This document shows positions 37,021-46,455 of a DNA stretch of 64,000 nucleotides, piece after piece. The stretch comes from Xanthobacter sp. NM-59 (GTDB lineage: Bacteria > Pseudomonadota > Alphaproteobacteria > Rhizobiales > Xanthobacteraceae): positions 186,001 through 250,000 of the forward strand of contig NZ_JACBFQ010000001.1 of the NCBI RefSeq assembly GCF_021401125.1. The letters run 5' to 3'. The position numbers and the translations under genes are program-made. Position 1 is the first letter of the stretch. Each line of letters begins with the position of its first letter. Below the pieces are notes generated by a model, which was not told where the DNA came from, searched no databases, and was given only the letters and a program-made list of their open reading frames with translations.

Positions 37021-37446
37021 GTCCTTGGTGTTGAAGGGGCGCGCGGAAGTACGACGCACTCGGGCGGCGCCCTGCGGCAGCGCGAAATGGCGGGGAGGAG
37101 GGCGGAGCACGGCGCGCGGACCATTGCCGGCAAAATGTCCCAGCCATCCGGTGCCGCGCGGGTGCGCTGCGCCGATGCTTGGTTCCTGGGCCTGCCAGAG
37201 GTCTCGCCACGTTTGGTGATCTCCGCTCTTCCGCTATGTATCAAACGATTGTTACACTCCGCAAGAGGCGAGCGCGACGCGGCTTTCGCAACCATGGTCG
37301 AATGTGTTGAGGCGCTGGTGTTCCGGCGCCGGGGCGGGGTAAGGGAAGAGACGGATGGATGATCGACCCGCCGGCCTGCGACGGCCGGGGCGAGTTCGCA
37401 AAGCGGTGGGCGCGGCCTGGCCGGGCGCCGCAGCACGAGGTGTGGG
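37021..37446. other. divergent control region, acyl-CoA module / TetR regulator
   Basis: A 426-base gap between two divergent starts. It holds the palindrome at 37237-37256 described separately and must contain both promoters. The stretch around 37220-37270 is AT-richer than its surroundings. I see no gene. Confidence 0.6.
37237..37256. promoter_or_regulatory. 20-bp palindrome, probable TetR-family operator
   Basis: The 20 bases read TGTAnCAAnCGnTTGnTACA in both directions, with 16 of 20 positions symmetric. Its length and two-fold symmetry fit a TetR-family dimer site. It lies about 190 bases before the regulator start and 217 before the acyl-CoA dehydrogenase start, placing it where one site could control both promoters. 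Confidence 0.65.
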
Positions 37447-38160
37447 GTGAGCGACAGCACGGCATCGGGCAAGGCCCACGGCGCGGCGGCCAAGGCCCAG
37501 CGGGCGTCCGGCAAGGCCGCGGCGGCATCAGGCGACGTGCCGACCAGGGTTGGCGGCGAACTGTTCGCGGGGGAGATCAGCGAGCGGCATCGCGCCATTC
37601 TGGAGGCGGCCGCCAGCCTTTTCGCCGAGCGCGGCTATGCCGCCACCTCGGTGCGCGACATTGGCGAGCGGGTGGGGCTGCTGGGCGGCTCGCTCTACCA
37701 CTACATCAAATCCAAGGAGCTCTTGTTCATCAAGATCCACGACACCGCCTTGCAGGTGGCGGAGGATCGCATTCGCGCCGCCATCGAGCAGGAGAGCGAC
37801 CCCTGGGCGCGGCTGGAGGCGGCCTGCGTGACCATGCTGGGCATCCAGCTGGACCCGCAATCCATCACCATGCCGCTGATGAATGATTTCCTGGCGGTGC
37901 CGCGCCATGTGCAGGAAAGCCTCATCGCCAAGCGCGACGCCTTCGAGCAGATCTTCGTGGCCCTGGTGGCGGACCTGCCGCTGGCGGAGGGAATCGACCC
38001 CGGCGTCTACCGGCTGCTGCTGCTCACGCTCTTGAACAATGTGGGCCTGTGGTATCGGCCCGGAGGCCTGTCGCCGGAAGATATCGGCCGCCAGATCGTG
38101 ACCATCTTCCGCCACGAGGCCGCTGCCGTGGCTGCGAAGGGCAGGGGGCCGCAGCGCTAG
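37447..38160 (+). CDS. TetR/AcrR family transcriptional regulator
   Basis: A 237-residue one-domain repressor. An Ala/Gly-rich N-terminal tail (about 40 residues) precedes the helix-turn-helix: ILEAAASLFAERGYAATSVRDIG, given in part, then VGLLGGSLYHYIKSKELL. The C-terminal ligand domain is helical and resembles regulators of acyl-CoA or steroid degradation (KstR2/FadR-like wording such as LYHYIKSKEELL). The start is GTG at 37447. It is divergent from the acyl-CoA dehydrogenase-ligase operon, which it probably controls through the palindrome at 37237. The ligand is likely an acyl-CoA. Confidence 0.88.
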   Translation: MSDSTASGKAHGAAAKAQRASGKAAAASGDVPTRVGGELFAGEISERHRAILEAAASLFAERGYAATSVRDIGERVGLLGGSLYHYIKSKELLFIKIHDTALQVAEDRIRAAIEQESDPWARLEAACVTMLGIQLDPQSITMPLMNDFLAVPRHVQESLIAKRDAFEQIFVALVADLPLAEGIDPGVYRLLLLTLLNNVGLWYRPGGLSPEDIGRQIVTIFRHEAAAVAAKGRGPQR

Positions 38161-38289
38161 GCGCCCGACTCGCTGGCGCATCCCGTGTGACAGGTGCCCG
38201 CAGCGAAACCGGCTGGCAAGGCGGCGGGGTCATGCGGATCCAGACAAGCCGAATCGTAAATGCGCAGACATGTAATGGGTGTTTTGCGG

Positions 38290-38366
38290 TGGTACAGGTG
38301 GGTGGGCTCGAACCACCGACCTCCGGTTCCACAGACCGGCGCTCTAACCAACTGAGCTACACCTGC
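38290..38366 (-). tRNA. tRNA-His (anticodon GTG)
   Basis: The minus strand folds into a 77-base cloverleaf with acceptor GCAGGTG/CACCTGT, anticodon stem CCGGT/ACCGG around loop CTGTGGA (anticodon GTG), and T arm GGTGG-TTCGAGC-CCACC; an encoded CCA is present. The base before position 1 is T, so there is no extra 5' G. The discriminator is A and the first pair is G1-U72. This matches the altered tRNA-His of alphaproteobacteria rather than the near-universal G-1:C73 form. Confidence 0.95.
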
Positions 38367-38661
38367 ACGCGCTTCAGCGCGGGGCGCCGAAGAGAGCGCG
38401 GAACCTACGCAAGCTCTTCACACATTGCAAGAGGGGGAAGCGGGAAGATTGGCGAGTCGTGCACAGGGCATACACAGGGCATGCATGGGGCTGTCGCCGG
38501 CCCGCGCTTGTGGGCCGCCCACCTCCGGGCAGTGGCGATGCGGGCGAGTTGGTGTAAAGCTGGCGCGTCTCGGCCGGGGGCCTGGGGATAGGGCGCTTCC
38601 GGGCGAAGTGGCAACCGCTTCGCGTGAAGGAAGCGCGCAAGGACAAGCGCTCTGGGGAATC

Positions 38662-39456
38662 ATGCAGCAGTATCTCGACCTTCTGAAGCACATTCTCCAC
38701 GAGGGCGCGCGCAAGGACGACCGCACGGGGACGGGGACGCTCAGCGTGTTCGGGCACCAGATGCGCTTCCGGCTCGACGAAGGCTTTCCGCTCGTCACCA
38801 CCAAGAAGCTGCACCTGAAATCCATCGTGCATGAGCTATTGTGGTTCCTCGCCGGCGACACCAACATCCGCTACCTGAAGGACCACGGCGTTTCTATCTG
38901 GGACGAGTGGGCCGATGCCAATGGGGACCTTGGCCCCGTCTATGGCCATCAGTGGCGCTCGTGGCCCAATCCCGAGGGCGGGGTGATCGACCAGATCGCC
39001 CAGGTGGTGGCGGACATTCGCAGGAACCCCGATTCGCGCCGCCTCATCGTCACCGCGTGGAATCCGGCGGATGTGCCGAAGATGGCGTTGCCGCCCTGCC
39101 ACTGCCTGTTCCAGTTCGCGGTGGCCGAAGGCAAGCTTTCGTGCCAGCTCTATCAGCGTTCGGCGGATGTTTTCCTTGGCGTGCCCTTCAACATCGCTTC
39201 CTACGCGCTGCTTACCCACATGGTGGCGCAGGTGTGCGGGCTGAAGGCGGGCGATTTCATCCACACGCTGGGGGATGCCCACCTTTACCTGAATCACCTT
39301 GACCAGGCCCGCGAGCAACTCACCCGCAAGCCCCGCGCCCTGCCGCGCCTGGAGTTGAACCCGGAGGTGAGTGACCTCTTCGCCTTCCGTTTCGAGGACG
39401 TGCACTTCGCCGGCTACGATCCCCATCCGTCCATCCGGGCGCCCGTGGCGGTCTGA
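38662..39456 (+). CDS. thyA: thymidylate synthase
   Basis: A 264-residue enzyme methylating dUMP to dTMP using methylene-tetrahydrofolate; its length equals E. coli ThyA exactly. The catalytic Cys146 lies in [12 protein letters not shown], with the phosphate-binding [12 protein letters not shown] and the C-terminal folate contact PSIRAPVAV intact. The ATG at 38662 follows a CTGGGGAA site. DHFR (folA), the usual neighbour, is not next to it; an MFS gene follows instead. Confidence 0.97.
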   Translation: MQQYLDLLKHILHEGARKDDRTGTGTLSVFGHQMRFRLDEGFPLVTTKKLHLKSIVHELLWFLAGDTNIRYLKDHGVSIWDEWADANGDLGPVYGHQWRSWPNPEGGVIDQIAQVVADIRRNPDSRRLIVTAWNPADVPKMALPPCHCLFQFAVAEGKLSCQLYQRSADVFLGVPFNIASYALLTHMVAQVCGLKAGDFIHTLGDAHLYLNHLDQAREQLTRKPRALPRLELNPEVSDLFAFRFEDVHFAGYDPHPSIRAPVAV

Positions 39457-39531
39457 GCGGCCGGCGCCTCTGCCCTTGGCGGAGGTCGGCCCCCGGAGCT
39501 AGACTTACCGTCAGTGGGCTGGGGGCGTGGC

Positions 39532-40821
39532 ATGATTGTCGATGAGCAGGTTGGTGGGCGGGATGTCGAACGGGCAACGCTCACGGGGTGGATCGTCTGG
39601 GGCACCGCGGCGCTCTTCTATCTCTACGAGTTCTTCGTGCGCGTTGCCCCCTCGGCCATGGAGCCGGAGCTTCAGGCAAATTTCCGCCTTTCGGCGGAAG
39701 CGCTCGGGGCGGCGGCCGGGGCCTATTACTTCATCTATTCGCCCATGCAGCTCTTCTCCGGCACGGTCATCGACCGTTTCGGGGCCAAGCGTACGCTGGT
39801 GGTCGCGGCGCTGATCTGCACTCTCGGCGCATTCGTGGAGGTGATGGGCACCCATCCCATGCTGCTGTCCTCCGCGCGCTTCCTGCAGGGGCTGGGTTCC
39901 GCCTTCGCCTTCGTCGGCACCATGTATCTTGCGGCGGACTGGTTCCCGCGCTCCATGCTGGCGCTGCTCGCGGGCCTCACCACCTCTCTGGGCATGGCCG
40001 GCGCCATCATCGGCAATTCCGGCACGGCCTTCATGGTGGAAACCATCGGCTGGCGCGGCGCACTGCTCGCGGCGGGTGGGCTTGGCCTCTTCATCATGCT
40101 GCTCATCCTGCTGATCGTCCGCTCGCATCCCGAGGCGGAGGCCCGCAACGCGGCGCGCAAGCGGCCCCATGTGCTGGATGCCCTGAAGGTGGTGTGGTCC
40201 AATCCACAGAGCTGGTATCTCGGTATCGTGGGCGCCGCGCTTTACATGCCGCTCTCCATCCTCGGCGCGCTGTGGGGCGAGGACTACATCCGCGCGGTCA
40301 CCGGGGCGGATGCGGACCAGGCGGCGGCCGCCGTCTCGGTCATGTATGTGGGCTGGCTGGTGGGCGGGCCCATCGCGGGCTTCGTTTCGGATCGCTATCG
40401 CTCGCGCCGTGCGCTGCTGCTGGGCTCGGCGGTCGCCACCTGCGCCGTCACCCTGGCCATCGCCCTCATCACCAATGTCTCGATCACCGGCATGTACGGC
40501 CTCATGCTGCTGCTGGGGCTGGCCTCCACCTCCCAGGTGGTGTGCTTCGCCTCCGCGGTGGAGCACAATCCGCCGGAGGTGACGGGCACGGCGATCGCCG
40601 CCACGAATATGATGATCATGCTGCTCGGCGGGCTTGGCGAGTGGGGCTTCGGCGTCCTGCTGGATGTCTTCGGCGAGGGTAGCGGCACCGCCCTCGACCC
40701 CCATGCGTTCCGCATGGCCATCGGCCTTCTGCCGGCGATTTGCATGGTGGGCCTGGGCGCCGCGCTGCTGCTGACCGAGGCGCCCGAGCGCGAGCCGGCT
40801 GCCGAAGTCCTGGCCGCCTGA
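39532..40821 (+). CDS. MFS transporter
   Basis: A 429-residue carrier with about 12 membrane helices. Motif A of the major facilitator superfamily is seen as GTVIDRFGAKRT between helices 2 and 3, with a second copy GFVSDRYRSRRA between 8 and 9. Its start, TGWIVWGTAALFYLYEFFVRVAPS, is typical of a group of bacterial MFS proteins of unknown substrate; the wording is given in part. The ATG at 39532 is preferred over a GTG six codons upstream. It follows thyA by 75 bases. Confidence 0.88.
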   Translation: MIVDEQVGGRDVERATLTGWIVWGTAALFYLYEFFVRVAPSAMEPELQANFRLSAEALGAAAGAYYFIYSPMQLFSGTVIDRFGAKRTLVVAALICTLGAFVEVMGTHPMLLSSARFLQGLGSAFAFVGTMYLAADWFPRSMLALLAGLTTSLGMAGAIIGNSGTAFMVETIGWRGALLAAGGLGLFIMLLILLIVRSHPEAEARNAARKRPHVLDALKVVWSNPQSWYLGIVGAALYMPLSILGALWGEDYIRAVTGADADQAAAAVSVMYVGWLVGGPIAGFVSDRYRSRRALLLGSAVATCAVTLAIALITNVSITGMYGLMLLLGLASTSQVVCFASAVEHNPPEVTGTAIAATNMMIMLLGGLGEWGFGVLLDVFGEGSGTALDPHAFRMAIGLLPAICMVGLGAALLLTEAPEREPAAEVLAA

Positions 40822-40924
40822 GGGCGCGGCCTCACGCCATCGTGTGCGAGGGGCCGTAACATTGGCGCACTGCGCGGCGTATCGGGGGGAGGGGCTCTCT
40901 CTCGCTCCACGCAAAAGGCCGCGC

Positions 40925-41776
40925 ATGTCGCTCTTTCATGAACGCTCCGGCGCCTTCAGCCGGGAAAAGACGGGGTTCCTGCTGCTCTCGCTCCTGCCTG
41001 CTGCATGGCTTTGCGGGCTGGTGCTGAGCGGAGGGCTGGGCGCGCGCCCCTGGACCGGAGCCATTCACTTCACGGGCCTGTGGGCCATCCGCTTCCTGGT
41101 TCTGACGCTGGCGGTCACGCCCCTGCGGCGGCTGTTCGCGGCACCGAAGCTGTTCTTCGGGCGGCGCATCCTGGGCCTGGCCGCCCTCGGCTATGGCCTG
41201 CTCCACCTGCTGCTTTTCATCATCGACCAGGGGCCCCTGAGGGCGGCTTCCGAGATTGTGCTGCGCGCGTACCTGACAATCGGCGCGGTTGCGGTGGTCC
41301 TGCTGGTGGTCCTGGGTGCCACCTCCACCGATGGCGCCATTCAGCGCCTGGGCGCTAGGCGTTGGAACCTTCTCCACAAGGCGGTCTATGTCATCGCCCC
41401 GCTGGCGGCGCTGCACTTCTTCATTCAGTCGAAGCTCGATGTGACCGAGCCGGTTCTGATGAGCGGCGTGCTGCTGCTGCTGGGCCTCTACCGCGTGACG
41501 TTCTGGCTGAGGGGGCAGGTGACGCCGGGTCTTCTCGCCCTGCTGTCCGTGCTGGCTGCCGGGCTGACGGCGGGCGTGGAGGTGGCTTGGTATGGCCTCG
41601 CCACACGCGTGGATCCGTGGCTGGTGGCGCAGGCGAATCTGACATTCGACATCGGCCCGCGGCCGGCCTGGTGGGTGCTTGCCGGCGGGCTTGTGGTGGC
41701 CGTGCTCGCGGCCTTGCGTCAACGTTGGATGGTGCCGCCCCGCCGTGCCGGCCGTGCCCGCCCTCAGCCGAGCTGA
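40925..41776 (+). CDS. msrQ: MsrQ-like heme-binding membrane protein (ferric reductase-like)
   Basis: A 283-residue protein with about six to seven membrane helices and the ferric reductase-like transmembrane domain. Conserved histidines lie in [41 protein letters not shown], consistent with heme ligation as in MsrQ (YedZ). MsrQ passes electrons to the periplasmic methionine-sulfoxide reductase MsrP. No msrP gene is next to it, so the partner is elsewhere or differs. The C-terminal extension beyond residue 200 is longer than in E. coli MsrQ. Its 3' end overlaps miaA by 13 bases, tail to tail. Confidence 0.75.
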   Translation: MSLFHERSGAFSREKTGFLLLSLLPAAWLCGLVLSGGLGARPWTGAIHFTGLWAIRFLVLTLAVTPLRRLFAAPKLFFGRRILGLAALGYGLLHLLLFIIDQGPLRAASEIVLRAYLTIGAVAVVLLVVLGATSTDGAIQRLGARRWNLLHKAVYVIAPLAALHFFIQSKLDVTEPVLMSGVLLLLGLYRVTFWLRGQVTPGLLALLSVLAAGLTAGVEVAWYGLATRVDPWLVAQANLTFDIGPRPAWWVLAGGLVVAVLAALRQRWMVPPRRAGRARPQPS

Positions 41777-42708
41777 GGGGGCAGGGCGGCCAGCAGCTGT
41801 TCCAGCGCGTCCTCAGGGCGTGCGCGCGGCCAATCGGCCATCTGATGGCGGAAGAAGGTGCGTTGGCGCTTGGCATAGCGCCGCGTGTCGCCCTGGCCTT
41901 CGGCGATGGCCTCCGCAAGGCTCATGTCGCCGGCCAGATGGCGGGTCAGGGCCGGGGCGCCATGGGCCTTGAGGGCTGTGCGCGCGGGATCAAGCCGCCG
42001 GGCGACGAGCCGGCGCACTTCCTCCAGGGCCCCCTGATCCAGCATCGACAGGAAACGCTCATCGATGCGCCGGCGCAGGATTTCGGGATCGACCTCCAGC
42101 ACCAGGCGAACGCACGACTCAGGCGCAAGAAAGGGGGGCTGAGCCGCGCCTTGCCACTGCGAAATGGGGCGGCCGGTGGCTTCCGCGACCTCGAGCGCGC
42201 GCAGGATGCGCTGGCGGTCATTGGCGCCGATGCGCGTGGCGGCTGGTGGGTCCACCTGCTGCAGGCGGGCGTGCAGGGCGGCATTCTCCATCCCCTCCGC
42301 CGCGCCGCGTACGGCCGCACGAACCGCCTCGGGGATCGGGGGGACCTCCACAAGCCCTTGCGTCAATGCACGAAAATAGAGCCCGGTGCCGCCGACGAGA
42401 ATCGGTAGCCGCCCCGTGGCCCATGCGCTGGCCAGCGCCGCCTGGGCGTCGCGCAGCCAATGGCCGACAGAATATTCCGCATCCGCGTCCACATGGCCAT
42501 AAAGATGATGCGGTGCACGCCTAAGGTCCGCGTCGCTCGGCCGCGCCGTGAGCACAGCAAGATCGCCATAGACTTGCATGGAATCTGCATTCAGCACGAT
42601 TCCTCCCGTGCGCTCCGCGAGCGCGAGGGCGAGCGCCGACTTGCCGCTGGCGGTGGGACCTGCGATGAGCACCGCCGTCCCCTTCTGTCCTGTTTCCGGT
42701 TCTTCCAT
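41764..42708 (-). CDS. miaA: tRNA dimethylallyltransferase
   Basis: A 314-residue enzyme adding a dimethylallyl group to A37 of tRNAs reading UNN codons. The P-loop [13 protein letters not shown] is at about residues 15-27, followed by [12 protein letters not shown] and the later [11 protein letters not shown] and [14 protein letters not shown] motifs. The start ATG shares bases with the start of serB on the other strand (CATG), so the two genes begin at the same point in opposite directions. Its 3' end overlaps that of the msrQ gene. Confidence 0.96.
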   Translation of the reverse strand: MEEPETGQKGTAVLIAGPTASGKSALALALAERTGGIVLNADSMQVYGDLAVLTARPSDADLRRAPHHLYGHVDADAEYSVGHWLRDAQAALASAWATGRLPILVGGTGLYFRALTQGLVEVPPIPEAVRAAVRGAAEGMENAALHARLQQVDPPAATRIGANDRQRILRALEVAEATGRPISQWQGAAQPPFLAPESCVRLVLEVDPEILRRRIDERFLSMLDQGALEEVRRLVARRLDPARTALKAHGAPALTRHLAGDMSLAEAIAEGQGDTRRYAKRQRTFFRHQMADWPRARPEDALEQLLAALPPQLG

Positions 42709-43606
42709 GGCCTACGTTGCAACGCTGATTTCGAATCCATCTGCCCCGGCTTTGACCCGTGAGGCAATCCACGACGCGCGCGCCGTGCTGCCCCATGCCC
42801 AGGAACCGGTGATCCTCGCCCCCGATGTGGCCGCCGACATCCACTTCGCGCCCACGCTCGGCGCCGATTCCCGCGCCATCGCCGACAAGGTGCGCGCCGC
42901 CCTGAAGGGCGCGCCCATCGACGTGGTGGTGCAACTGGAGGCCGGCCGGCGCAAGCGTTTGTTCCTTGCCGACATGGATTCCACCATGATCCGCCAGGAA
43001 TGCATCGACGAGCTGGCGGACGTGGTGGGGGTGAAGGCCCATGTGGCTGCCATCACCGAGCGCGCCATGCGCGGCGAGATCGAGTTCGAGCCCGCTTTGC
43101 GCGAGCGCGTGGCGCTGCTGCGGGGTCTTTCCGCCTCCGTGGTGGACGAGGTGCTGCGCGATCGCATCCATCTCACGCCCGGCGGACAGGAACTGGTGGG
43201 CACCATGCGGGCGAACGGGGCCTATACGGCCCTCGTTTCCGGCGGCTTCACCCTGTTCACTTCGGCCATCGCGGCGCGGGTGGGCTTCGACGAGCATCGC
43301 GCCAACACCTTGCTGGTGGATGGCGGCGAGTTCGTGGGCGCGGTGGCCGAGCCCATTTTGGGCCGCGACGCCAAGTTCGCGACCCTGGTGGAGCTGCGCG
43401 ACCGCTTCCATCTCGCCCCCTCCGAAACCCTGGCGGTGGGCGATGGCGCCAATGATCTCGCCATGCTGGCGGAAGCCGGGTTGGGCGTCGCCTTCCACGC
43501 CAAGCCTCAGGTGGCGGCCGCCGCCCATGCCCGCATCGACCATGGCGACCTCAGCGCGCTGCTCTACATGCAGGGCTATACGCGCGAGGAATTCCACCCG
43601 CTCTGA
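42707..43606 (+). CDS. serB: phosphoserine phosphatase
   Basis: A 299-residue HAD-family enzyme for the last step of serine synthesis. After an N-terminal ACT-like region of about 80 residues, the catalytic motif LADMDSTMI gives the nucleophile and acid/base aspartates, and [10 protein letters not shown] supplies the metal-binding aspartates; GGFTLFTS is motif II. The ATG at 42707 overlaps the miaA start on the opposite strand. A strong hairpin follows the stop. Confidence 0.96.
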   Translation: MAYVATLISNPSAPALTREAIHDARAVLPHAQEPVILAPDVAADIHFAPTLGADSRAIADKVRAALKGAPIDVVVQLEAGRRKRLFLADMDSTMIRQECIDELADVVGVKAHVAAITERAMRGEIEFEPALRERVALLRGLSASVVDEVLRDRIHLTPGGQELVGTMRANGAYTALVSGGFTLFTSAIAARVGFDEHRANTLLVDGGEFVGAVAEPILGRDAKFATLVELRDRFHLAPSETLAVGDGANDLAMLAEAGLGVAFHAKPQVAAAAHARIDHGDLSALLYMQGYTREEFHPL

Positions 43607-43612
43607 AAATGG

Positions 43613-43639
43613 GCCGCGCCACTCAGCTCGTGGCGCGGC
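43613..43639 (-). terminator. hairpin terminator between serB and degP
   Basis: The perfect 10-bp stem GCCGCGCCAC / GTGGCGCGGC has a 7-base loop. On the minus strand it is followed by CCATTTTC, so it best serves degP; it can also slow serB transcription. Confidence 0.75.
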
Positions 43640-43648
43640 GGGCCTGCC

Positions 43649-45124
43649 TCAGTTGAGGGGCAGGGTGACGAATTCCTGCTGGCCTTCACCATCGGAAACC
43701 AGCAACAGCGCCGACTTCTTCTTGGCCTTGCGCAACGCTTCGATCTGCTTTTGCACATCGGCGGGGGTGGAAACAGGCTCCTGGCCCACCTGCACGATGA
43801 CCTGACCGGCGCGCAACCCCTTGTCCGCGGCATCGGTGCCCGCCTCGACGGCGGTGATGACGGCGCCCTTGATCTCCGTCTTGATATTGTAGCGCTTGCG
43901 CAGCTCTTCGCTCATGGGCGCAAGGTCCAGGCCCAGGGCGCGCTTGGGGGCGGCCTTCTGGTCCTCCCCAGCCTTGCCGGCCTCCAGCTTGTCGTCCTCG
44001 GGCATGCGGGCGACCTTGAGGCGCAGGCTTTCCTCTTTGCCCTTGCGGATCACCACCACGTCCACCTCGCGCTCGGCCATGGTGTCCGCGACGGTGCGGG
44101 TGAGGTCGCGAATGGTCTTGATGTCGCGCCCGTCGAACTTGACGATGACGTCGCCGGGCTTCAGCCCCGCTTTGGCTGCCGGGCCGCCCTCGCTCACCAC
44201 GCCCACCAGCGCGCCGCGCGGCTTGCCCATGCCGAGGCTCTCGGCGAGCTCGTCAGTAACGGCCTGGATGCGCACGCCAATCCAGCCGCGCCGCACCTCT
44301 TTGAACTGCTCAAGCTGGGCGATCACCGGCTGCGCGGTGGCGGAGGGCACCGCGAAGCCGATGCCGATGGACCCGCCGGACGGAGAGATGATCGCGGTGT
44401 TGATGCCCACCACCTCGCCTTCCATGTTGAACAGGGGCCCGCCCGAATTGCCACGATTAATGGCGGCATCGGTCTGGATGAAGTTGTCGTAGGGGCCGGA
44501 ATTGATGTCGCGGTTGCGGGCCGAAACCACGCCCACGGTCAGGGTTCCGCCGAGACCAAACGGATTGCCGATGGCCATCACCCAGTCGCCCACGCGCAGC
44601 TTGTCTGAATTGCCGAACTTCACGGCGGTGAGCGGCTTGTCCGGTTTCACCTTCAGGAGGGCGAGGTCGGTCTTGATATCGCGGCCGATCAGTTCCGCTT
44701 TCAGCTTCGAGCCATCATTAAAGTTGGCGTAGATCTCGTCGGCATCGGCGATGACGTGGTTGTTGGTCACGATCAGGCCCGAAGGGTCGATCACGAAGCC
44801 CGAGCCGAGGGAGGACACCCGCCGGGAGCGGCCCTCTCCGCCGTCTTCCTGCCGATGCTTGAAGAATTCGTCGAAGAAATCCTCGAAAGGCGATCCGGGG
44901 GGTAGCTGCGGGGTGGGCACGCTGCGGGAGGCGGCGACCGTTTGCGAGGTGGAGATGTTCACCACCGCGTCCATGACACGCTCGGCCACGTCCGCGACGG
45001 TGTCCGGGCCCTTGCCGGACGCCGCGGCCACGGGGCCACCTGCCAGCACGGGCAGGACCAGGGACAGGGCCAGGGCAGCGGCGACGAGCGGCCGGCGACG
45101 AAGGAAGCGGCGGGACAAGGGCAT
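43649..45124 (-). CDS. degP: periplasmic serine protease/chaperone, DegP/HtrA family (MucD-like)
   Basis: A 491-residue exported protease that degrades or refolds damaged envelope proteins. The signal peptide is about residues 1-35. The triad is His123 (NNHVIADAD), Asp153 (IKTDLALL) and Ser227 (RGNSGGPL); two PDZ domains follow (about 270-365 and 400-485). The ATG at 45124 has an AGGAG site. It is the last gene of hflK-hflC-DUF2065-degP, an arrangement conserved in alphaproteobacteria, so membrane and periplasm quality control are made together. A longer upstream reading is not family-like. Confidence 0.95.
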   Translation of the reverse strand: MPLSRRFLRRRPLVAAALALSLVLPVLAGGPVAAASGKGPDTVADVAERVMDAVVNISTSQTVAASRSVPTPQLPPGSPFEDFFDEFFKHRQEDGGEGRSRRVSSLGSGFVIDPSGLIVTNNHVIADADEIYANFNDGSKLKAELIGRDIKTDLALLKVKPDKPLTAVKFGNSDKLRVGDWVMAIGNPFGLGGTLTVGVVSARNRDINSGPYDNFIQTDAAINRGNSGGPLFNMEGEVVGINTAIISPSGGSIGIGFAVPSATAQPVIAQLEQFKEVRRGWIGVRIQAVTDELAESLGMGKPRGALVGVVSEGGPAAKAGLKPGDVIVKFDGRDIKTIRDLTRTVADTMAEREVDVVVIRKGKEESLRLKVARMPEDDKLEAGKAGEDQKAAPKRALGLDLAPMSEELRKRYNIKTEIKGAVITAVEAGTDAADKGLRAGQVIVQVGQEPVSTPADVQKQIEALRKAKKKSALLLVSDGEGQQEFVTLPLN

Positions 45125-45347
45125 CGGTCTCCTCGAAGCTTCAGCGACCTGCGGAGGCTGCGCCGGGTGCAGCCAGGGCGCAAGGGCAAATGCGCGAAGC
45201 CGCTTCACATCCTTTCCCCGGGCGCGGGAGCGAGGGCGATCGGCAGCATCGGGCCGACCGAAGAAACCGAGACGCGGCAAGGAATCGAAAAAGAGAGCCA
45301 GGGGGATCGCCAGGAGCGCGCGCCCCGCGCATGGCCTTAGGGTCGTT

Positions 45348-45542
45348 TCAATGCGCCCCTGTGCGCACCAGGAAAACGACAAGCACCCCGGCCGCGCCGA
45401 CCGCGAGCCCGGCGATGCGCATCGGGCCCTCGGGGGCGTGGAGCACCGCGAGCATCGCGCGGCGCCAGGCATGGGGGAACGCCGCGAGGCAGAGTCCCTC
45501 GATGGCGAGCATAAGGCCCAGGGCGGCAAGCAGGTCGGTCAT
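45348..45542 (-). CDS. DUF2065 family small membrane protein
   Basis: A 64-residue protein with two membrane helices (about 4-22 and 42-60). DUF2065 proteins sit next to hflC and degP in many proteobacteria; this one begins 16 bases after the hflC stop on the same strand. The position suggests a role with HflKC or DegP, but the function is not known. Confidence 0.85.
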   Translation of the reverse strand: MTDLLAALGLMLAIEGLCLAAFPHAWRRAMLAVLHAPEGPMRIAGLAVGAAGVLVVFLVRTGAH

Positions 45543-45558
45543 GCCGCCCCGGATCTGG

Positions 45559-46455
45559 TCAGTTCGCGCCCGGCTTCGCCGCAGCGCCGCCGAAAGGATC
45601 GCGGAAATAGCGGAAGAAGCTGGAATCCGGGCTCACCACCAACCGGGTATCCGACGCCTTCATGCTGGCCTCATAGGCCTGCATGGAGCGGTAGAAGGTG
45701 AAGAAGTCCGGATCGCGGCCGAACGCGTCGGCGAAGATGCGGTTGCGTTCCGCATCGCCTTCGCCGCGGAGTTGCTCGCCCTTCGAATTGGCCTCGGCCA
45801 GGACGATGGCGGCTTCGCGATCGGCGCGGGCGCGCAGGCGCTGGGCGGCCTCGTTACCCTGTGCGCGGATCTCGGCGGCCTCGCGCTGGCGCTCGGTCTG
45901 CATCCGCTGGAACACGGCCTGGCTGTTGGCTTCCGGCAGGTCGGCGCGGCGGATGCGGACATCGACCACGGTGATGCCGAAGCCGGCGGCCTCGCGATTC
46001 ACCTGCTCGCCGATCTGGCGCATGAGGTCCTCGCGCTGGTCACGCACCACGGCGATGAATGTGTTCTCGCCCAGCACCCGGCGCAGGGCCGAGTTGAGCA
46101 CCGTCGCAAGGCGCGAATTGGCGGCCTGGATGGAGCCCGCAGCCTGATAGAAGCGCAGCGGATTGGTGATGCGGTAGCGCGCGAACGCGTCCACCACGAT
46201 GCGCTTCTGGTCCGAGGCGATCACTTCCTGGGAGGGATTTTCCAGGTCCAGGATACGGTTGTCGAGATAGACGACGCTGTCGATGAACGGCGCCTTCCAG
46301 TGCAGGCCTGGCGTGGTGACGGGCTCCAGCGGCTCGCCGAGGCGCAGCACCAGGGCCTGCTGGGTCTGGTTGACGATGAAGGCGGACGAGTAGACCACCA
46401 CCAGGGCGATCACCGCGAGGATGGCGAGCACGCCGCCGAAAACGTGATTCCTCAT
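45559..46455 (-). CDS. hflC: HflC, FtsH protease modulator
   Basis: A 298-residue SPFH/prohibitin-type membrane protein forming with HflK a large cage around the FtsH protease. One N-terminal helix (AILAVIALVVVYSSAF) is followed by a periplasmic SPFH domain and a long coiled coil rich in Arg/Glu/Ala (QRMQTERQREAAEIRAQGNE, in part). It ends PGAN. Its ATG overlaps the hflK stop in ATGA, coupling the two subunits in equal amounts. Confidence 0.96.
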   Translation of the reverse strand: MRNHVFGGVLAILAVIALVVVYSSAFIVNQTQQALVLRLGEPLEPVTTPGLHWKAPFIDSVVYLDNRILDLENPSQEVIASDQKRIVVDAFARYRITNPLRFYQAAGSIQAANSRLATVLNSALRRVLGENTFIAVVRDQREDLMRQIGEQVNREAAGFGITVVDVRIRRADLPEANSQAVFQRMQTERQREAAEIRAQGNEAAQRLRARADREAAIVLAEANSKGEQLRGEGDAERNRIFADAFGRDPDFFTFYRSMQAYEASMKASDTRLVVSPDSSFFRYFRDPFGGAAAKPGAN

